Assembly: GCA_034436015.1 (NCBI GenBank)
Contig: DAOTWG010000023.1
Span: 1 to 47,210, forward strand
Direction: 5' to 3'
DNA: 47,210 nt
Source of the DNA: DAOTVX01 sp034436015
GTDB lineage: Bacteria; Chloroflexota; Anaerolineae; Anaerolineales; Villigracilaceae
A model generated the notes under the pieces. It made no database searches. It saw nothing but the letters and a program-made list of their open reading frames with translations, and was not told the DNA's origin. Of this stretch, positions 33,501-42,392 are shown piece by piece. Made by a program: the position numbers and the translations under genes. Position 1 is the first letter of the stretch, and the number at the start of each line of letters is the position of its first letter.

Positions 33501-36500
33501 GTGATTTCGGCTATCTCGGCCCCCTGGAGTTCGTCCTGCGTATGAGTTCGACGTTCGAGACCATGAGTCGCATGGAGCGTCGGCGCGGCCACTGGCTGAA
33601 CTGGTACGATACGCGCGATCTAAAGCCACTTGCGCCGCGCTATCTCTCTACTGTAGATAGTGGCAATCTTGCCACGGCTTTGCTCGTCTTCTCCGCCGGC
33701 TGCGCGGACCTTGCCAGACGCTCGATCCTCGATTGGCGACGCTGGCAGGGCTTTCTGGATACCTTGGGTGTGCTGGCCGAAACGGTGCGCGCCTTGGGCG
33801 GGGAAAGCGCGCTGCGAGGCCCTGCGGAGGCCGCTCTCAACTGCCTGGAGGAGGTCCAGCAGCAGGTGTTGGCTGTCCGCTCTATGCCCGAACGCTGGGG
33901 GGAACTCTTGGAAAAACTAGAAACTCGCAGCTGCGCCGAAATCGGCGCACTGCTTGCGCGATTGACCGAACGAAGCATCCCTTTCCTGGCCGCAGAGCGA
34001 CTCGGCGAACTGCGCGATTGGTCCACGCTAACCAAGTACCAGGTGGAACGACTCTCTCAGGATGTCGCCTTGTTCCTGCCCTGGCTGCTTTCCGCCTGGA
34101 AGCCTTCCGCCGCAACGCGGCAGGTGTTAACTACCGCGCCGTTCGATTCGCTCTGGCAGGCTGTCCAGAACGCCCTTCCGCTCACTCCAACGCTGGAGGA
34201 AATCCCGCAGCTTTGCAAGACGGCGCGAGCGTGCCTGGACGAATTGGGAGAAATGCTGGCCGCGCATGGGAAACACGCGGAACAGGCCTGGTGCGATCGC
34301 CTCTCGCGCGCCCTATACGACGCGCAATTGAACGCCAACAACGTCCTTGCCGGCCTGCAACGGTTGCAAGAACAAGCCGAAACCTTCTTCCACGACATGG
34401 ACTTCGGTTTCCTCTATGATAAGGCCGCCAAAGTCTTTCACCTGGGATACCACTTGGATGCCGAATCCCCAGACAGCAACCACTACGACTTACTGGCTTC
34501 CGAGGCGCGCCTGGCAAGCCTGGTGGCGATCGCGCGCGGCGATGTACCCCAGGAGCACTGGTTACACCTGGGCCGCCCCCTGACACAACTCAACGGGCAG
34601 CGGATCCTGCTTTCCTGGGGCGGGACGATGTTCGAGTATCTGATGCCGGCCTTGTTCGCGCCGCACTACACGGGTTCCTTGTTACATCACACCGCCGAGG
34701 CCGCCGTACGACGCCAAATCGAATACGGTCGGCGGATGGGAATTCCGTGGGGGATTTCGGAATCGGCGTACTACCGTTTCGACGCCGCGATGAATTACCA
34801 GTACCGTGGTTTTGGCGTGCCCGGCCTCGGACTGCGCCCAGACTTAGGTCGCGATCTGGTCGTGACCCCGTACGCATCCTTGCTGGCGCTCCCCTTCCAG
34901 CCGCAGGCGGTTTGCCAGAACATCGAACGTCTGCAGAGAGGGGGAATGCTCGGCTCCTATGGGTTCTACGAGGCGGTAGACTATACTGCGCGTCGTCTTC
35001 CTCCGGGGCACGATCGCGCCATCGTGCGTTCCTACATGGCGCATCATCAAGGGATGATCCTCGCCGCGTTGAGCAACAGCCTCTGCGAGAACATCATGGT
35101 GCAGCGTTTCCTCGCGGATCGGCGCATTCAGAGCGTCTCTCTCCTCTTGCAAGAGGAAATGTCGCCGTGGACGCCGCTGGAAGTTCTTCCAGCCTACCCA
35201 GAGGCTCCGTCTCCGCTCCGCTGGGATCCTGGAATCGAGATAGCGCCCTGGGACGTGCCGTTGGAACTGCCTCTGCCTCAAGTGCATTTGGTATCGAACG
35301 GGCGATACAGCGTGGGGGTGACCCAGCGCGGCAGCGGATTCAGCCTTTGGAACGGCCTGGCGCTGACACGCTGGCGCGCCGATACCACAATGGACGGTTG
35401 GGGAACATGGATTTACCTCCAAGATGTCGAAAACGGCGGCCTCTGGTCGGCAACCTGGCAACCAACCGTCGTGCGACCGCGCAGTCAGTATGTGCGCTTC
35501 CATTCCCACATGGCCGAATTCGGACGACGCGACGGCGATATTTCCTCCCGCCTGGAAATCACGGTTGCGCCAGACGATGACGTCGAGATCCGTCGCCTGA
35601 CGTTGATCAATCATAGCGATCGCCCTCGCCGACTGCGCGTGGTCAGTTACGCCGAAGTCGTGCTCGGTTCTGCAGAGGCAGATGAGCGTCACCCGGCGTT
35701 CAGCAAGCTCTTCGTAGAGAGCGAATACATCGCCGAGCTAGGCGCGTTGCTTTTCCACCGCCGACCACGCGCGGAAAGCGAGTCAACGGCCTATCTAGCG
35801 CATCTTCTGGCCTTCGAGAATAGGAACAGCAACCTGTTTTGGGAGTGTGATCGGGCGCGATTTCTCGGTCGCGGCCGCACGTCACGCGCCCCCCTTGCCC
35901 TGCAACCCCAGGGAGAGGGACTGAGCCATACAACTGGCTACACCCTCGACCCCGTCATGGCGCTGGGCAGCGAAATCGAGTTGCCCCCCTATGCCACCAT
36001 CCGCGTGGCGTTCGTGACCCTGGCAGCAGCCGACCGTCAGGACGCGCTTGAGCTGGCGCGCCGCTGCCGCCAATGGGTCTGGTTGGAACGCGCCTTCTCG
36101 CGCGCCCGCTATGCTGCCGAGACCGGCCTGCAACGTCTTGCTTTCCCCACATCAGAACTGCAACTCGCCGAACAATTACTCTCCCTTCTTCTCTATCCCC
36201 ATCACGCCCTGCGCGCCTCGCCGCGCACACTGAGCGCCAATCAGAAAGGTCAATCCGGCCTTTGGGCTTGGGGGATTTCGGGGGATCACCCCATTTTGCT
36301 CGTACGTCTCCAGAGTGCGGAGGATACTTCCCTCTTGCAATTCTTGTTGAAAGCCCATACCTATTGGCGCGAGCGTCAAATCAAAGTGGACTTGGTTCTC
36401 CTCAACGAACACGAGAGCAGTTATGAACAGAGCAACGAAGGAATCGTACACCGTCTGCTGGCGCGCCAGGGCAGCGACCCGTGGCTGAACCGCCCCGGTG

Positions 36501-39202
36501 GAATCTTCCTTCTGCGTCTCGATCACCTGAGCCAAACCGACCTCAACCTCGTGCTCAGTGCAGCCCGAGTTGTGTTGGATAGCCGAAAAGGGCCGCTGGC
36601 GAAACAGCTCCGGGCGGTAGAGCAGATGGAACCAACGCTGCCGATCTTTATTCCTCTCCCCTCCACTCCAATCAAAAGGGAAGCGACGCCCCCGCTGCGC
36701 CGGCCCGATAATCTCATCTTCGACAACGGTTTTGGCGGCTTCTCCGCTGATGGGAGGGAATACCTGATCTACCTGGAGCCAGGCCAATATACCCCTGCAC
36801 CCTGGGTTAACATCATCGCCAACGCAGGGTTCGGTTGCCTGGTCTCGGAAAGCGGCGGGGGATATACATGGGCCGGAAACAGCAGCGAGAATCGTCTCAC
36901 CCCCTGGAACAACGACCCGGTGACCGATATGCCGGGGGAGGCAATCTACCTGCGCGATGAGGAAACGGCTGCCATTTGGTCGCCGACCCCGCTGCCGGCC
37001 GGCGAGGCTGCTCCTTACCTTATCCGTCATGGAGCTGGCTACTCGATCTTTGAACACCACAGCCATGGGTTAAAGCAACAAGTCCATATTTTCGTTCCCC
37101 CCGATGCGTCGATCAAAATCGTCAAACTGAGGCTAGAAAATCTCTGGTCGCGTCCACGCCGCATCACGGCGACTTTCTATGTGGAATGGACGCTGGGATC
37201 GACGCGTCAGCGAATGCAGGCATATCTCACGCCGGAATTTGCGGTGGACCCGGTCGCCTTGCTGGCGCGCAATCCTTACAACGAGGAGTTCGGTCAATGG
37301 GTCGCCTTCGCCGCGGCCAGCAAAATGTTGCATGGGATGACCGCCGACCGCGCTGAATTCCTGGGTCTTGGCGGCTCGCGGACCCGGCCGGCCGGTCTGT
37401 TGCGAATCGGGCTGGCTGGTACCGTCCAGGCCGGACGCGACCCCTGCGCGGCGCTTCAACTCCACTTCGATCTATCGCCGGGCGGAAGCGAGGAAGCGCA
37501 TTTCCTGCTCGGCCAGGGCTACAACCGGCAACACGCCCTGCAACTGGTTTCCCACTATCAGGAGGCCGCGCATGTCGCGGCCGCCTGGCGCGCCACGCAG
37601 GCATTCTGGGATGACCTGCTTGGTCGCATCCAGGTCAAGACGCCGGACATGGGGATGAACCTCATGCTCAATCACTGGCTGCTTTACCAAACCCTCGCCT
37701 GCCGCATTTGGGGCCGTTCGGCACTCTACCAGTCTTCCGGCGCGTTTGGCTTCCGCGACCAACTGCAGGATGTGCTAGCGTTGCTTTATGCCGCGCCTTC
37801 GATCGCCCGACGACACATTCTGCAAGCAGCCAGCCATCAATTCGAGGAAGGCGATGTGCTTCACTGGTGGCACCCCTCGCCATCGGAGGTCAATGCTCTA
37901 GCGCATCCGGAAAGCCGCGAAGCAACGGCTTCGCCGGCAAATCCCCCAACGGGAGCCGACAGAGGTCGAGCGCGTGGCGTACGCACGCGTTGCTCCGATG
38001 ACCTGTTCTGGTTGCCCTTCGTCACGGCTCAGTACGTGACGACTACTGGAGACGATACCATTCTGCAAGAAAAAGCACCTTACCTGCGCGGCGAGCCATT
38101 ATCCGCAGAAGAAACAGAACACTATGGTCACTATGAGTATGGGGATTCGGATACCCTTTTCCGGCACTGCTTGCGCGCGCTGGAACGCATCGCCATTGGC
38201 CCGCACGGCCTGCCGCTCATCGGCAGCGGCGACTGGAACGACGGCTTAAATCGGCTGGGTGCTCGAGGACGCGGCGAAAGCGTCTGGTTAGGGTGGTTCC
38301 TGTGTGCCACGCTGAATGCTTTTGCCGCCCTGTGCGAACAGCTTGGGGAAACGCAACAGGCCAATCGCTATCGTCAACGCGTGCAGGCACTTCGCGACGC
38401 GCTGGAAGCCGAAGCCTGGGACGGCGATTGGTATCGCCGCGCTTACGGCGATGACGGCTTGCCGCTCGGCGCAGCCACGAACCGCGAATGTCGGCTTGAT
38501 TCTCTGGCGCAATCCTGGGCGGTGCTTTCCGGCGTCGCCAACCCAGGGCGCGCCGCGCAGGCGATGGAATCCGCCTGGCAGTATCTCGTGAAAGAAGAAG
38601 ACCGACTCGTGCTGCTGTTTGCCCCTCCTTTTGTACAAGAGAAGCGCACCATCGGATATATCCAGGCGTACCCGCCCGGCGTGCGCGAGAACGGCGGGCA
38701 ATATACCCATGCGGCCGTCTGGATGGCCTGGGCCTTCGCCGTCCAGGGGGATGGCGAGAGGGCCTTTCGCCTCTTTCACCTGCTCAACCCCATCTTTCAC
38801 GCCAACAATGAATCCAAGGCGCGACGTTACCGTCTAGAGCCTTATCTGGTTGCGGCCGATATTTATAGCATTCCGCCCCACGTAGGACGCGGCGGTTGGA
38901 GTGGGTATACAGGCTCGGCCGGCTGGCTTTATCGGTTGGGCGTGGAGGCCATGCTGGGTCTGCGTCGGCATGGCGACTGCTTGGAACTGCATCCTTGTAT
39001 CCCCAAGGAATGGAAGTCCTACGAACTCACCTGGCGTGAGGGTGATACCGCTTACCACATTGTAGTGGAAAACCCTCACGGACTTAGCCGGGGGAGATGT
39101 CGTCTGTGGTTGGACGGTGAACTTCGGATGGACAACTGCATTCCTCTCGTGCGCGACGGTCGCCACCACGCCGCGCGCGCCGTGATGGAGGAAGGGATGT
39201 AG
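30575..39202 (+). CDS. cyclic beta-1,2-glucan synthase-like giant protein (GT84 + glycoamylase + GH94)
   Basis: A 2875-residue membrane enzyme, about the length of Brucella Cgs, which starts, elongates and closes beta-1,2-glucan from UDP-glucose. Helices lie near 328-390, 740-775 and 860-905. The GT84 domain has VDADTALPRG near 540 and RLHRWVRGDWQ near 688. A glycoamylase-type domain (about 1290-1515) has GGTMFEYLMPALF, GISESAYYRFDA and YMAHHQGM. Two carbohydrate-phosphorylase beta-sandwiches follow (about 1570-1830 and 2045-2310), then a GH94 catalytic domain (2358-2825) with GSGDWNDGLN near 2552 holding the acid residue. An insertion of about 30 residues separates HWWHP from GVRTRCSDDLFW. 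The N-terminal 325 residues match the region thought to form the priming/cytosolic part. Whether the product is cyclic or linear is not known. Confidence 0.9.
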   Translation: MLATRSTPIAGENALETLARRLANEHLNVRQSTRRPSLLARLNACEQRLREAYRFFAAAPPEVQARSHAAEWLLDNFYLLKRSARQIREAMPPGYYRHLPALAQPPFQGLPRVYAIARVLTAEGHERLDLTQVERFLDVYQETALLTIGELWALPTMLRLTLIELLDGAFTALLAPQRPASVAVDLTNVDTVVANSFLGLQMLARQDWKAFFDTVSRVERVLRRDPASVYAHMDSETRDRYRHVIEEIAHLSKKTEEEVAWAAIYLAQEAKDNKGEHKGKDETSPRLSHVGYYLLVTEGRERLEARLGYRPSWRLRLLRWLRRRALALYLGGIAFLAILFLTAVLAYGLSFGASWEQLLVLTLLALVPALTLAVDIANWLVTHTVPPHFLPRWNFQQEGIPPDCSAMVVIPCLVTSPEEINFLLQQLELHYLSNADPNLGFALLTDFRDAPEPHMPEDNTLLTQLREGVETLNRKYGRAEGGPFFLFHRERRWNPAEGCWMGWERKRGKLEEFNRLLAGEMTSYSFKMGELAFLRRVKYVITVDADTALPRGTAARLIATLAHPLNAPEFDPNTGKLIAGYTVLQPRMEVQPTAAARSRFARIFSGDSGVDLYSRLVSDVYQSLFAEGNYAGKGIYHVVAFRRTLEGRVPENALLSHDLFEGSHGRAGLVSDVILYEDYPSHYLTYMSRLHRWVRGDWQLLPWLFRHVPHAEKGRVPNPLSLLARWKIFDNLRRSLLAPAAFLWLCAAWLWLAGPVLTWTWFAMAALAAPVFTGLITVARQRLRRSPIRSTLPSLRLALGRFLVSLSVLPYEAILLLDAILTTLHRLFISRKRLLQWTTCAHTIRLLGLEARIGVVWRRMWSAALLAFVLGALIGWARPAAFPTAAPLLAAWICSPYLVFWLGRPLRTERKPLSKEQQRRLRHLARRTWFYFEHFVSPDDSWLPPDHFQESPRGTVAHRTSPTNIGLYLTSALAACDFGYLGPLEFVLRMSSTFETMSRMERRRGHWLNWYDTRDLKPLAPRYLSTVDSGNLATALLVFSAGCADLARRSILDWRRWQGFLDTLGVLAETVRALGGESALRGPAEAALNCLEEVQQQVLAVRSMPERWGELLEKLETRSCAEIGALLARLTERSIPFLAAERLGELRDWSTLTKYQVERLSQDVALFLPWLLSAWKPSAATRQVLTTAPFDSLWQAVQNALPLTPTLEEIPQLCKTARACLDELGEMLAAHGKHAEQAWCDRLSRALYDAQLNANNVLAGLQRLQEQAETFFHDMDFGFLYDKAAKVFHLGYHLDAESPDSNHYDLLASEARLASLVAIARGDVPQEHWLHLGRPLTQLNGQRILLSWGGTMFEYLMPALFAPHYTGSLLHHTAEAAVRRQIEYGRRMGIPWGISESAYYRFDAAMNYQYRGFGVPGLGLRPDLGRDLVVTPYASLLALPFQPQAVCQNIERLQRGGMLGSYGFYEAVDYTARRLPPGHDRAIVRSYMAHHQGMILAALSNSLCENIMVQRFLADRRIQSVSLLLQEEMSPWTPLEVLPAYPEAPSPLRWDPGIEIAPWDVPLELPLPQVHLVSNGRYSVGVTQRGSGFSLWNGLALTRWRADTTMDGWGTWIYLQDVENGGLWSATWQPTVVRPRSQYVRFHSHMAEFGRRDGDISSRLEITVAPDDDVEIRRLTLINHSDRPRRLRVVSYAEVVLGSAEADERHPAFSKLFVESEYIAELGALLFHRRPRAESESTAYLAHLLAFENRNSNLFWECDRARFLGRGRTSRAPLALQPQGEGLSHTTGYTLDPVMALGSEIELPPYATIRVAFVTLAAADRQDALELARRCRQWVWLERAFSRARYAAETGLQRLAFPTSELQLAEQLLSLLLYPHHALRASPRTLSANQKGQSGLWAWGISGDHPILLVRLQSAEDTSLLQFLLKAHTYWRERQIKVDLVLLNEHESSYEQSNEGIVHRLLARQGSDPWLNRPGGIFLLRLDHLSQTDLNLVLSAARVVLDSRKGPLAKQLRAVEQMEPTLPIFIPLPSTPIKREATPPLRRPDNLIFDNGFGGFSADGREYLIYLEPGQYTPAPWVNIIANAGFGCLVSESGGGYTWAGNSSENRLTPWNNDPVTDMPGEAIYLRDEETAAIWSPTPLPAGEAAPYLIRHGAGYSIFEHHSHGLKQQVHIFVPPDASIKIVKLRLENLWSRPRRITATFYVEWTLGSTRQRMQAYLTPEFAVDPVALLARNPYNEEFGQWVAFAAASKMLHGMTADRAEFLGLGGSRTRPAGLLRIGLAGTVQAGRDPCAALQLHFDLSPGGSEEAHFLLGQGYNRQHALQLVSHYQEAAHVAAAWRATQAFWDDLLGRIQVKTPDMGMNLMLNHWLLYQTLACRIWGRSALYQSSGAFGFRDQLQDVLALLYAAPSIARRHILQAASHQFEEGDVLHWWHPSPSEVNALAHPESREATASPANPPTGADRGRARGVRTRCSDDLFWLPFVTAQYVTTTGDDTILQEKAPYLRGEPLSAEETEHYGHYEYGDSDTLFRHCLRALERIAIGPHGLPLIGSGDWNDGLNRLGARGRGESVWLGWFLCATLNAFAALCEQLGETQQANRYRQRVQALRDALEAEAWDGDWYRRAYGDDGLPLGAATNRECRLDSLAQSWAVLSGVANPGRAAQAMESAWQYLVKEEDRLVLLFAPPFVQEKRTIGYIQAYPPGVRENGGQYTHAAVWMAWAFAVQGDGERAFRLFHLLNPIFHANNESKARRYRLEPYLVAADIYSIPPHVGRGGWSGYTGSAGWLYRLGVEAMLGLRRHGDCLELHPCIPKEWKSYELTWREGDTAYHIVVENPHGLSRGRCRLWLDGELRMDNCIPLVRDGRHHAARAVMEEGM
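37876..37975 (+). repeat. hairpin-bearing insertion inside the GH94 domain
   Basis: Relatives run HWWHP directly into GVRTR-SDDL. Here about 30 extra codons intervene. The insert contains GCCGCGAAGC, AAC, GGCTTCGCCGGC (about 37914-37938), a stem of ten pairs with one bulge. The reading frame is kept. Confidence 0.45.
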
Positions 39203-39208
39203 TATAAT
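39203..39208 (+). promoter_or_regulatory. -10 box of the tsaE operon
   Basis: TATAAT begins on the base after the glucan synthase stop codon and ends 9 nt before the tsaE ATG. There is no clear -35. It implies a very short leader or leaderless mRNA. Confidence 0.5.
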
Positions 39209-39217
39209 CCTATCACC

Positions 39218-39715
39218 ATGTACGATTCGACCGCTCCTTTCTTTACCCTTCTCAGCCGTCATCCTCGACAAACCTTCGAACTTGGAGAGCATCTCGGCCG
39301 CCACCTGCAGCGCGGCGATCTGATCTGCCTGGAGGGGGAACTGGGCGCCGGCAAGACAACCTTTGTCCAGGGAGTGGCGCGAGGGTGGCAAGCGCTGGAT
39401 GACGCGGCCAGCCCCACGTTCGTGCTGGTTAACGTCTATCGCCGCGCCGACGGCGCGTTGCTCTTCCACCTCGACGCCTACCGAATCGAATCAACGGCAG
39501 AAGCAGAGGAGTTAGACCTGGACACCCTGCTCAACGAAGGACCGCTGGTCGTCGAGTGGGCGGAACGCATCGAACCAATCCTGCTGCCGGAACGCTTGTG
39601 GGTGAGGCTGGAACACAGAGACTCCGAGGAGCGCAGCCTCTCCATTTCAGCGCGAGGGCGGCGGTATGAAGCCTTGCTCAGCGCCTTGCGGAACTTTTCG
39701 TCTGGCGGAATCTGA
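39218..39715 (+). CDS. tsaE: tRNA threonylcarbamoyladenosine biosynthesis ATPase TsaE
   Basis: A 165-residue P-loop ATPase that works with TsaB and TsaD to transfer threonylcarbamoyl to A37 of tRNA. It has the Walker A CLEGELGAGKTTFVQGVARG near residue 40, then DDAASPTFVLVNVY, the LFHLDAYRI segment and PLVVEWAERI, all standard for the family. It is first of four genes in a tight operon (tsaE, 2 bp, tsaB, 4 bp overlap, rimI, 4 bp overlap, UDG). No Shine-Dalgarno is seen, in keeping with the TATAAT 9 nt upstream. Confidence 0.94.
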   Translation: MYDSTAPFFTLLSRHPRQTFELGEHLGRHLQRGDLICLEGELGAGKTTFVQGVARGWQALDDAASPTFVLVNVYRRADGALLFHLDAYRIESTAEAEELDLDTLLNEGPLVVEWAERIEPILLPERLWVRLEHRDSEERSLSISARGRRYEALLSALRNFSSGGI

Positions 39716-39717
39716 CG

Positions 39718-40380
39718 ATGTTGTTGGCTATCGATACCTCCACTACCCAAACCGGTCTGGCGATCTATGATGGCGTGCAGGTAATCACAGAACGCCTCTG
39801 GCAAGCGCGCAGTCATCACAGCCGGGAACTCGCGCCGGCACTGGTAGACATGCTAAAGCAAAACTGTCTTACGGCGGCCTCGCTGCAAGCAGTCGGCGTC
39901 GCCGTTGGCCCCGGCTCGTTTACCAGTCTTCGGGTGGGACTGGCGCTGGCCAAGGGACTGGCGCTGGCGCATGGGATGGCATTGCTTGGCGTTCCCACGC
40001 TGGACGTGCATGCGGCGGCCATTCCGCCCGCGAAGTGGAAACTGATCGCTGTACTACGGGCTGGGCGCGGACGGCTAGCCGTCGGGCAATATCGTTCCGA
40101 TGTAGACGGCTGGCAGGCAATTTCCCCGCCGCAAGTCATGACCGTGGAGGCATTGGCCGCTTCCATCAACGAAGACGTCATCCTCTGCGGCGAGCTGACA
40201 GCGGAAGAACGAGAGCGGCTTGGACGCGTGCAAGGCGTTCGTCTGGCCTCACCGGCGCAATCGGCGCGTCGCCCGGCATTGCTGGCTGAACTGGCCTGGG
40301 CGCGCTGGCAGGCCGGTCAGGCGGACTCGCCGGCGGTTCTGGCTCCACTGTACCTGCACGTTGCCGGAGGACCGTCATGA
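39718..40380 (+). CDS. tsaB: tRNA threonylcarbamoyladenosine biosynthesis protein TsaB
   Basis: A 220-residue inactive ASKHA-fold homologue of TsaD that scaffolds the t6A complex. It has MLLAIDTSTTQTGLAIYD, HHSRELAPALVDML, VAVGPGSFTSLRVGLALAKG (the family signature) and VPTLDVHA. The start lies 2 bp after the tsaE stop, and its stop overlaps the rimI start (ATGA). TsaD itself is not in the window; TsaC is at 16.4-17.0 kb. Confidence 0.93.
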   Translation: MLLAIDTSTTQTGLAIYDGVQVITERLWQARSHHSRELAPALVDMLKQNCLTAASLQAVGVAVGPGSFTSLRVGLALAKGLALAHGMALLGVPTLDVHAAAIPPAKWKLIAVLRAGRGRLAVGQYRSDVDGWQAISPPQVMTVEALAASINEDVILCGELTAEERERLGRVQGVRLASPAQSARRPALLAELAWARWQAGQADSPAVLAPLYLHVAGGPS

Positions 40381-40898
40381 ACCAGATTCTGACCGCGCAC
40401 AAGGTAGTAGAGTCCCTGGTCATTCGCCCAATGCGTCCCGATGACGTGGCCGCTGTGGCCGCAATCGATCGTCTGTCCTTCTCGCTGCCCTGGTCAGAAC
40501 GCGCCTTCCGCCATGAAGTCAGCGAGAATCCCTCCGCGCGCGCCTGGGTTGCCGAGCAAAGTGGTTGTCTAGTGGGAATGTTGGTGCTCTGGTTGGTTCT
40601 GGACGAAGCGCACATTGCTACCCTGGCCACCCATCCGGACTACCGGCGACGCGGCATTGGGGAACGCCTGTTGACCACAGCGCTGGACGCCGCGCGCGCT
40701 GAAGGAGCAAAACGGGCGTTTCTTGAAGTGCGCGCAGGCAACCTTGCCGCGCAGGCAATGTACGCCAAACTCGGTTTCGTGGTGGATGGGCGTCGTCTGC
40801 ACTACTATAAGGATAACGGCGAGGATGCCGTACTCATGTCGCTGGATATGATCCTGCCGCAAAAGAATCGCCACCTCTTGACCGCGGAGACAAGATGA
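40377..40898 (+). CDS. rimI: ribosomal protein S18-alanine N-acetyltransferase (RimI-like GNAT)
   Basis: A 173-residue GNAT acetyltransferase. It has IRPMRPDDVAAVAAIDRLSF, then WSERAFRHEV, the acetyl-CoA loop IATLATHPDYRRRGIGERLL, EVRAGNLAAQAMYAKLGFVV and RRLHYYKDNGEDAVLMSL, the RimI pattern. Position directly after tsaB supports RimI, since tsaB-rimI pairs are common in bacteria. The N-terminus has about 15 residues before the GNAT fold. It overlaps tsaB and the UDG gene by ATGA at each end. Confidence 0.9.
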   Translation: MNQILTAHKVVESLVIRPMRPDDVAAVAAIDRLSFSLPWSERAFRHEVSENPSARAWVAEQSGCLVGMLVLWLVLDEAHIATLATHPDYRRRGIGERLLTTALDAARAEGAKRAFLEVRAGNLAAQAMYAKLGFVVDGRRLHYYKDNGEDAVLMSLDMILPQKNRHLLTAETR

Positions 40899-41527
40899 CG
40901 CCCGAGGAGACTCTGAAGCAGATTGCAAGCGAAGTCGCCGTTTGCCAAAAGTGCACGTTGCATCACTCGCGCAAGAACGCTGTTCCCGGCGAGGGCCCGG
41001 CCAACGCCGAAATCATGCTTATCGGCGAAGGGCCCGGCTTCTATGAGAACGAGCAAGGACGGCCATTCGTTGGCGCGGCCGGCCAGTTTCTGGACGAATT
41101 GCTGGCACAGGCCGGCTTGAGACGCTCGGACGTGTGGATCGGCAACGTGATCAAGTGCCGTCCGCCAGGCAATCGTGATCCTCTGCCCGAAGAACTGGCT
41201 GCTTGCGAGGAATATCTGGAACGCCAGATCGCAGCAATCAACCCCAAAATCATTATCACACTGGGGCGCTACTCGATGAGCAAATTTCTACCCGGCGCCA
41301 AAATCAGCGCGGTGCACGGACAGATGCGGCGCGCAGGCGAACGCTTCATCATCGCCATGTTTCACCCGGCGGCAGCCCTGCACCAGGCCTCGCTCAAGCC
41401 GACCATTGTGCAGGATTTCGCCCGTCTGCCGCAGTTGCTAGAACAGGCGCGTGCCGCCCTGGCGCGCAGCGTGCCGACGCCGCGCCTCGAAGCAAAGGAA
41501 GCACCCAAGCAGTTGAGTCTGTTTTAA
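40895..41527 (+). CDS. family 4 uracil-DNA glycosylase (Fe-S type)
   Basis: A 210-residue repair enzyme that removes uracil from DNA. It has CQKCTLHHSRKNAVPGEGP (first two cluster cysteines), LIGEGPGFYENEQGRPFVG (motif 1 with the family-4 Glu), NVIKCRPPGNRDP (third cysteine) and ACEEYLERQ (fourth cysteine), then TLGRYSM and MFHPAAAL with the conserved His. The C-terminus ends KQLSLF, a possible beta-clamp-binding peptide (QLSLF). Last gene of the tsaE operon, with an ATGA overlap to rimI. Well known in thermophiles and Chloroflexota. Confidence 0.93.
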   Translation: MTPEETLKQIASEVAVCQKCTLHHSRKNAVPGEGPANAEIMLIGEGPGFYENEQGRPFVGAAGQFLDELLAQAGLRRSDVWIGNVIKCRPPGNRDPLPEELAACEEYLERQIAAINPKIIITLGRYSMSKFLPGAKISAVHGQMRRAGERFIIAMFHPAAALHQASLKPTIVQDFARLPQLLEQARAALARSVPTPRLEAKEAPKQLSLF

Positions 41528-42040
41528 AATCCCAAACCGTTATCACCCAAGATGAAACTTTGCTGCTTGCCTATACCCAACTTCTTCAGCCTCTACGGCC
41601 TAGTGTGCATAACGCAGGATTCAGGCGTTGTAGCAGAAATGCGATCCGAGCATACTGCGCCGTTCCTCGCCGCTTTGCAGAACGAATGTTACCCGAGCGG
41701 CAAGAAATGCCAGCCAAGGTTCTTCGGCGTCATACCAATTTCAGGATCACCTACCACGAGATCATGTCCAAGGTGGACGTTCTCATTCTATACCTGCGTC
41801 CGTTCCTGCAATCTCAACCGGCCCGCGCCCAACGACAGGCCTCCCCATTCGGAACCAAAGTTCACGCGAGCTCTGCCGGCCCCCCTAAAGACACGGTTCT
41901 TTAAGAAATGGTATGGCCTGGCCTGCGAGGTCTCTGAACGTCAGTAGCGCGACATTCCCGGAATCCCGAAAGTCTGGTAGAAAGGGACTGGACTCCGATT
42001 ATTTGCGACAGTGAGCCGCTCCTTCTCGCAAGAATAATCC
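41528..42040. other. 0.5-kb gap without recognisable gene
   Basis: Open frames exist on the plus strand (for example 41552-41947), but none has family features, a ribosome site or a balanced composition. The frame that overruns the UDG gene is only its shadow. No tRNA, terminator or repeat was seen. It may be an eroded gene. Confidence 0.5.
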
Positions 42041-42373
42041 ATGTCCGATTCAGCAACCACTCTTTCCCCAAGCGTTTCTCTGCTTTCCTCGCTGGTATCG
42101 TACCAGAAAGGAGCGGTTGTCAGCCGCACGCTGGTAAAGCAAGCCGGCGGGACAATGACTGCATTTGCTTTCGACGCCGGCGAGGGCCTGAGTGAACACA
42201 CAGCGCCTTTCGAGGTGCTTGTCCTGGGAATCGAGGGTGAGGCAGAAGTGGCGGTAAGCGGTGTTCCTCATCGCCTTGCCGCCGGACAGCTGATTCAAAT
42301 GCCAGCCGGGCAACCGCACGCGCTTAAAGCCCTTACTCCCTTCAAGATGCTGCTTATCATGATCAAATCGTAG
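42041..42373 (+). CDS. small cupin-domain protein
   Basis: A 110-residue single-domain cupin (Cupin_2 type). The first motif region is GEGLSEHTAPFEVLVLGIEG; the second reads LAAGQLIQMPAGQPHALKAL. Two histidines (EHTAPF and QPHAL) and a Glu could bind a metal, but the spacing is reduced. Related small cupins act as sensors or sugar/metal-binding proteins; the ligand is not known. There is no strong Shine-Dalgarno; AAGAATAATCC precedes the ATG. It lies 19 bp upstream of the nucleotide-sugar dehydrogenase gene. Confidence 0.8.
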   Translation: MSDSATTLSPSVSLLSSLVSYQKGAVVSRTLVKQAGGTMTAFAFDAGEGLSEHTAPFEVLVLGIEGEAEVAVSGVPHRLAAGQLIQMPAGQPHALKALTPFKMLLIMIKS

Positions 42374-42392
42374 CGCGCATACCGGAGAGACT

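Noticed and set aside
34844..37066. Minus-strand open frames of 282 and 296 codons inside the glucan synthase gene
   Set aside because: Antisense shadows; the plus strand carries continuous family motifs.
41203..41904. 233-codon plus-strand frame overlapping the UDG gene and the following gap
   Set aside because: Its first half is a shadow of the UDG gene in another frame and the second half has no recognisable features or ribosome site.
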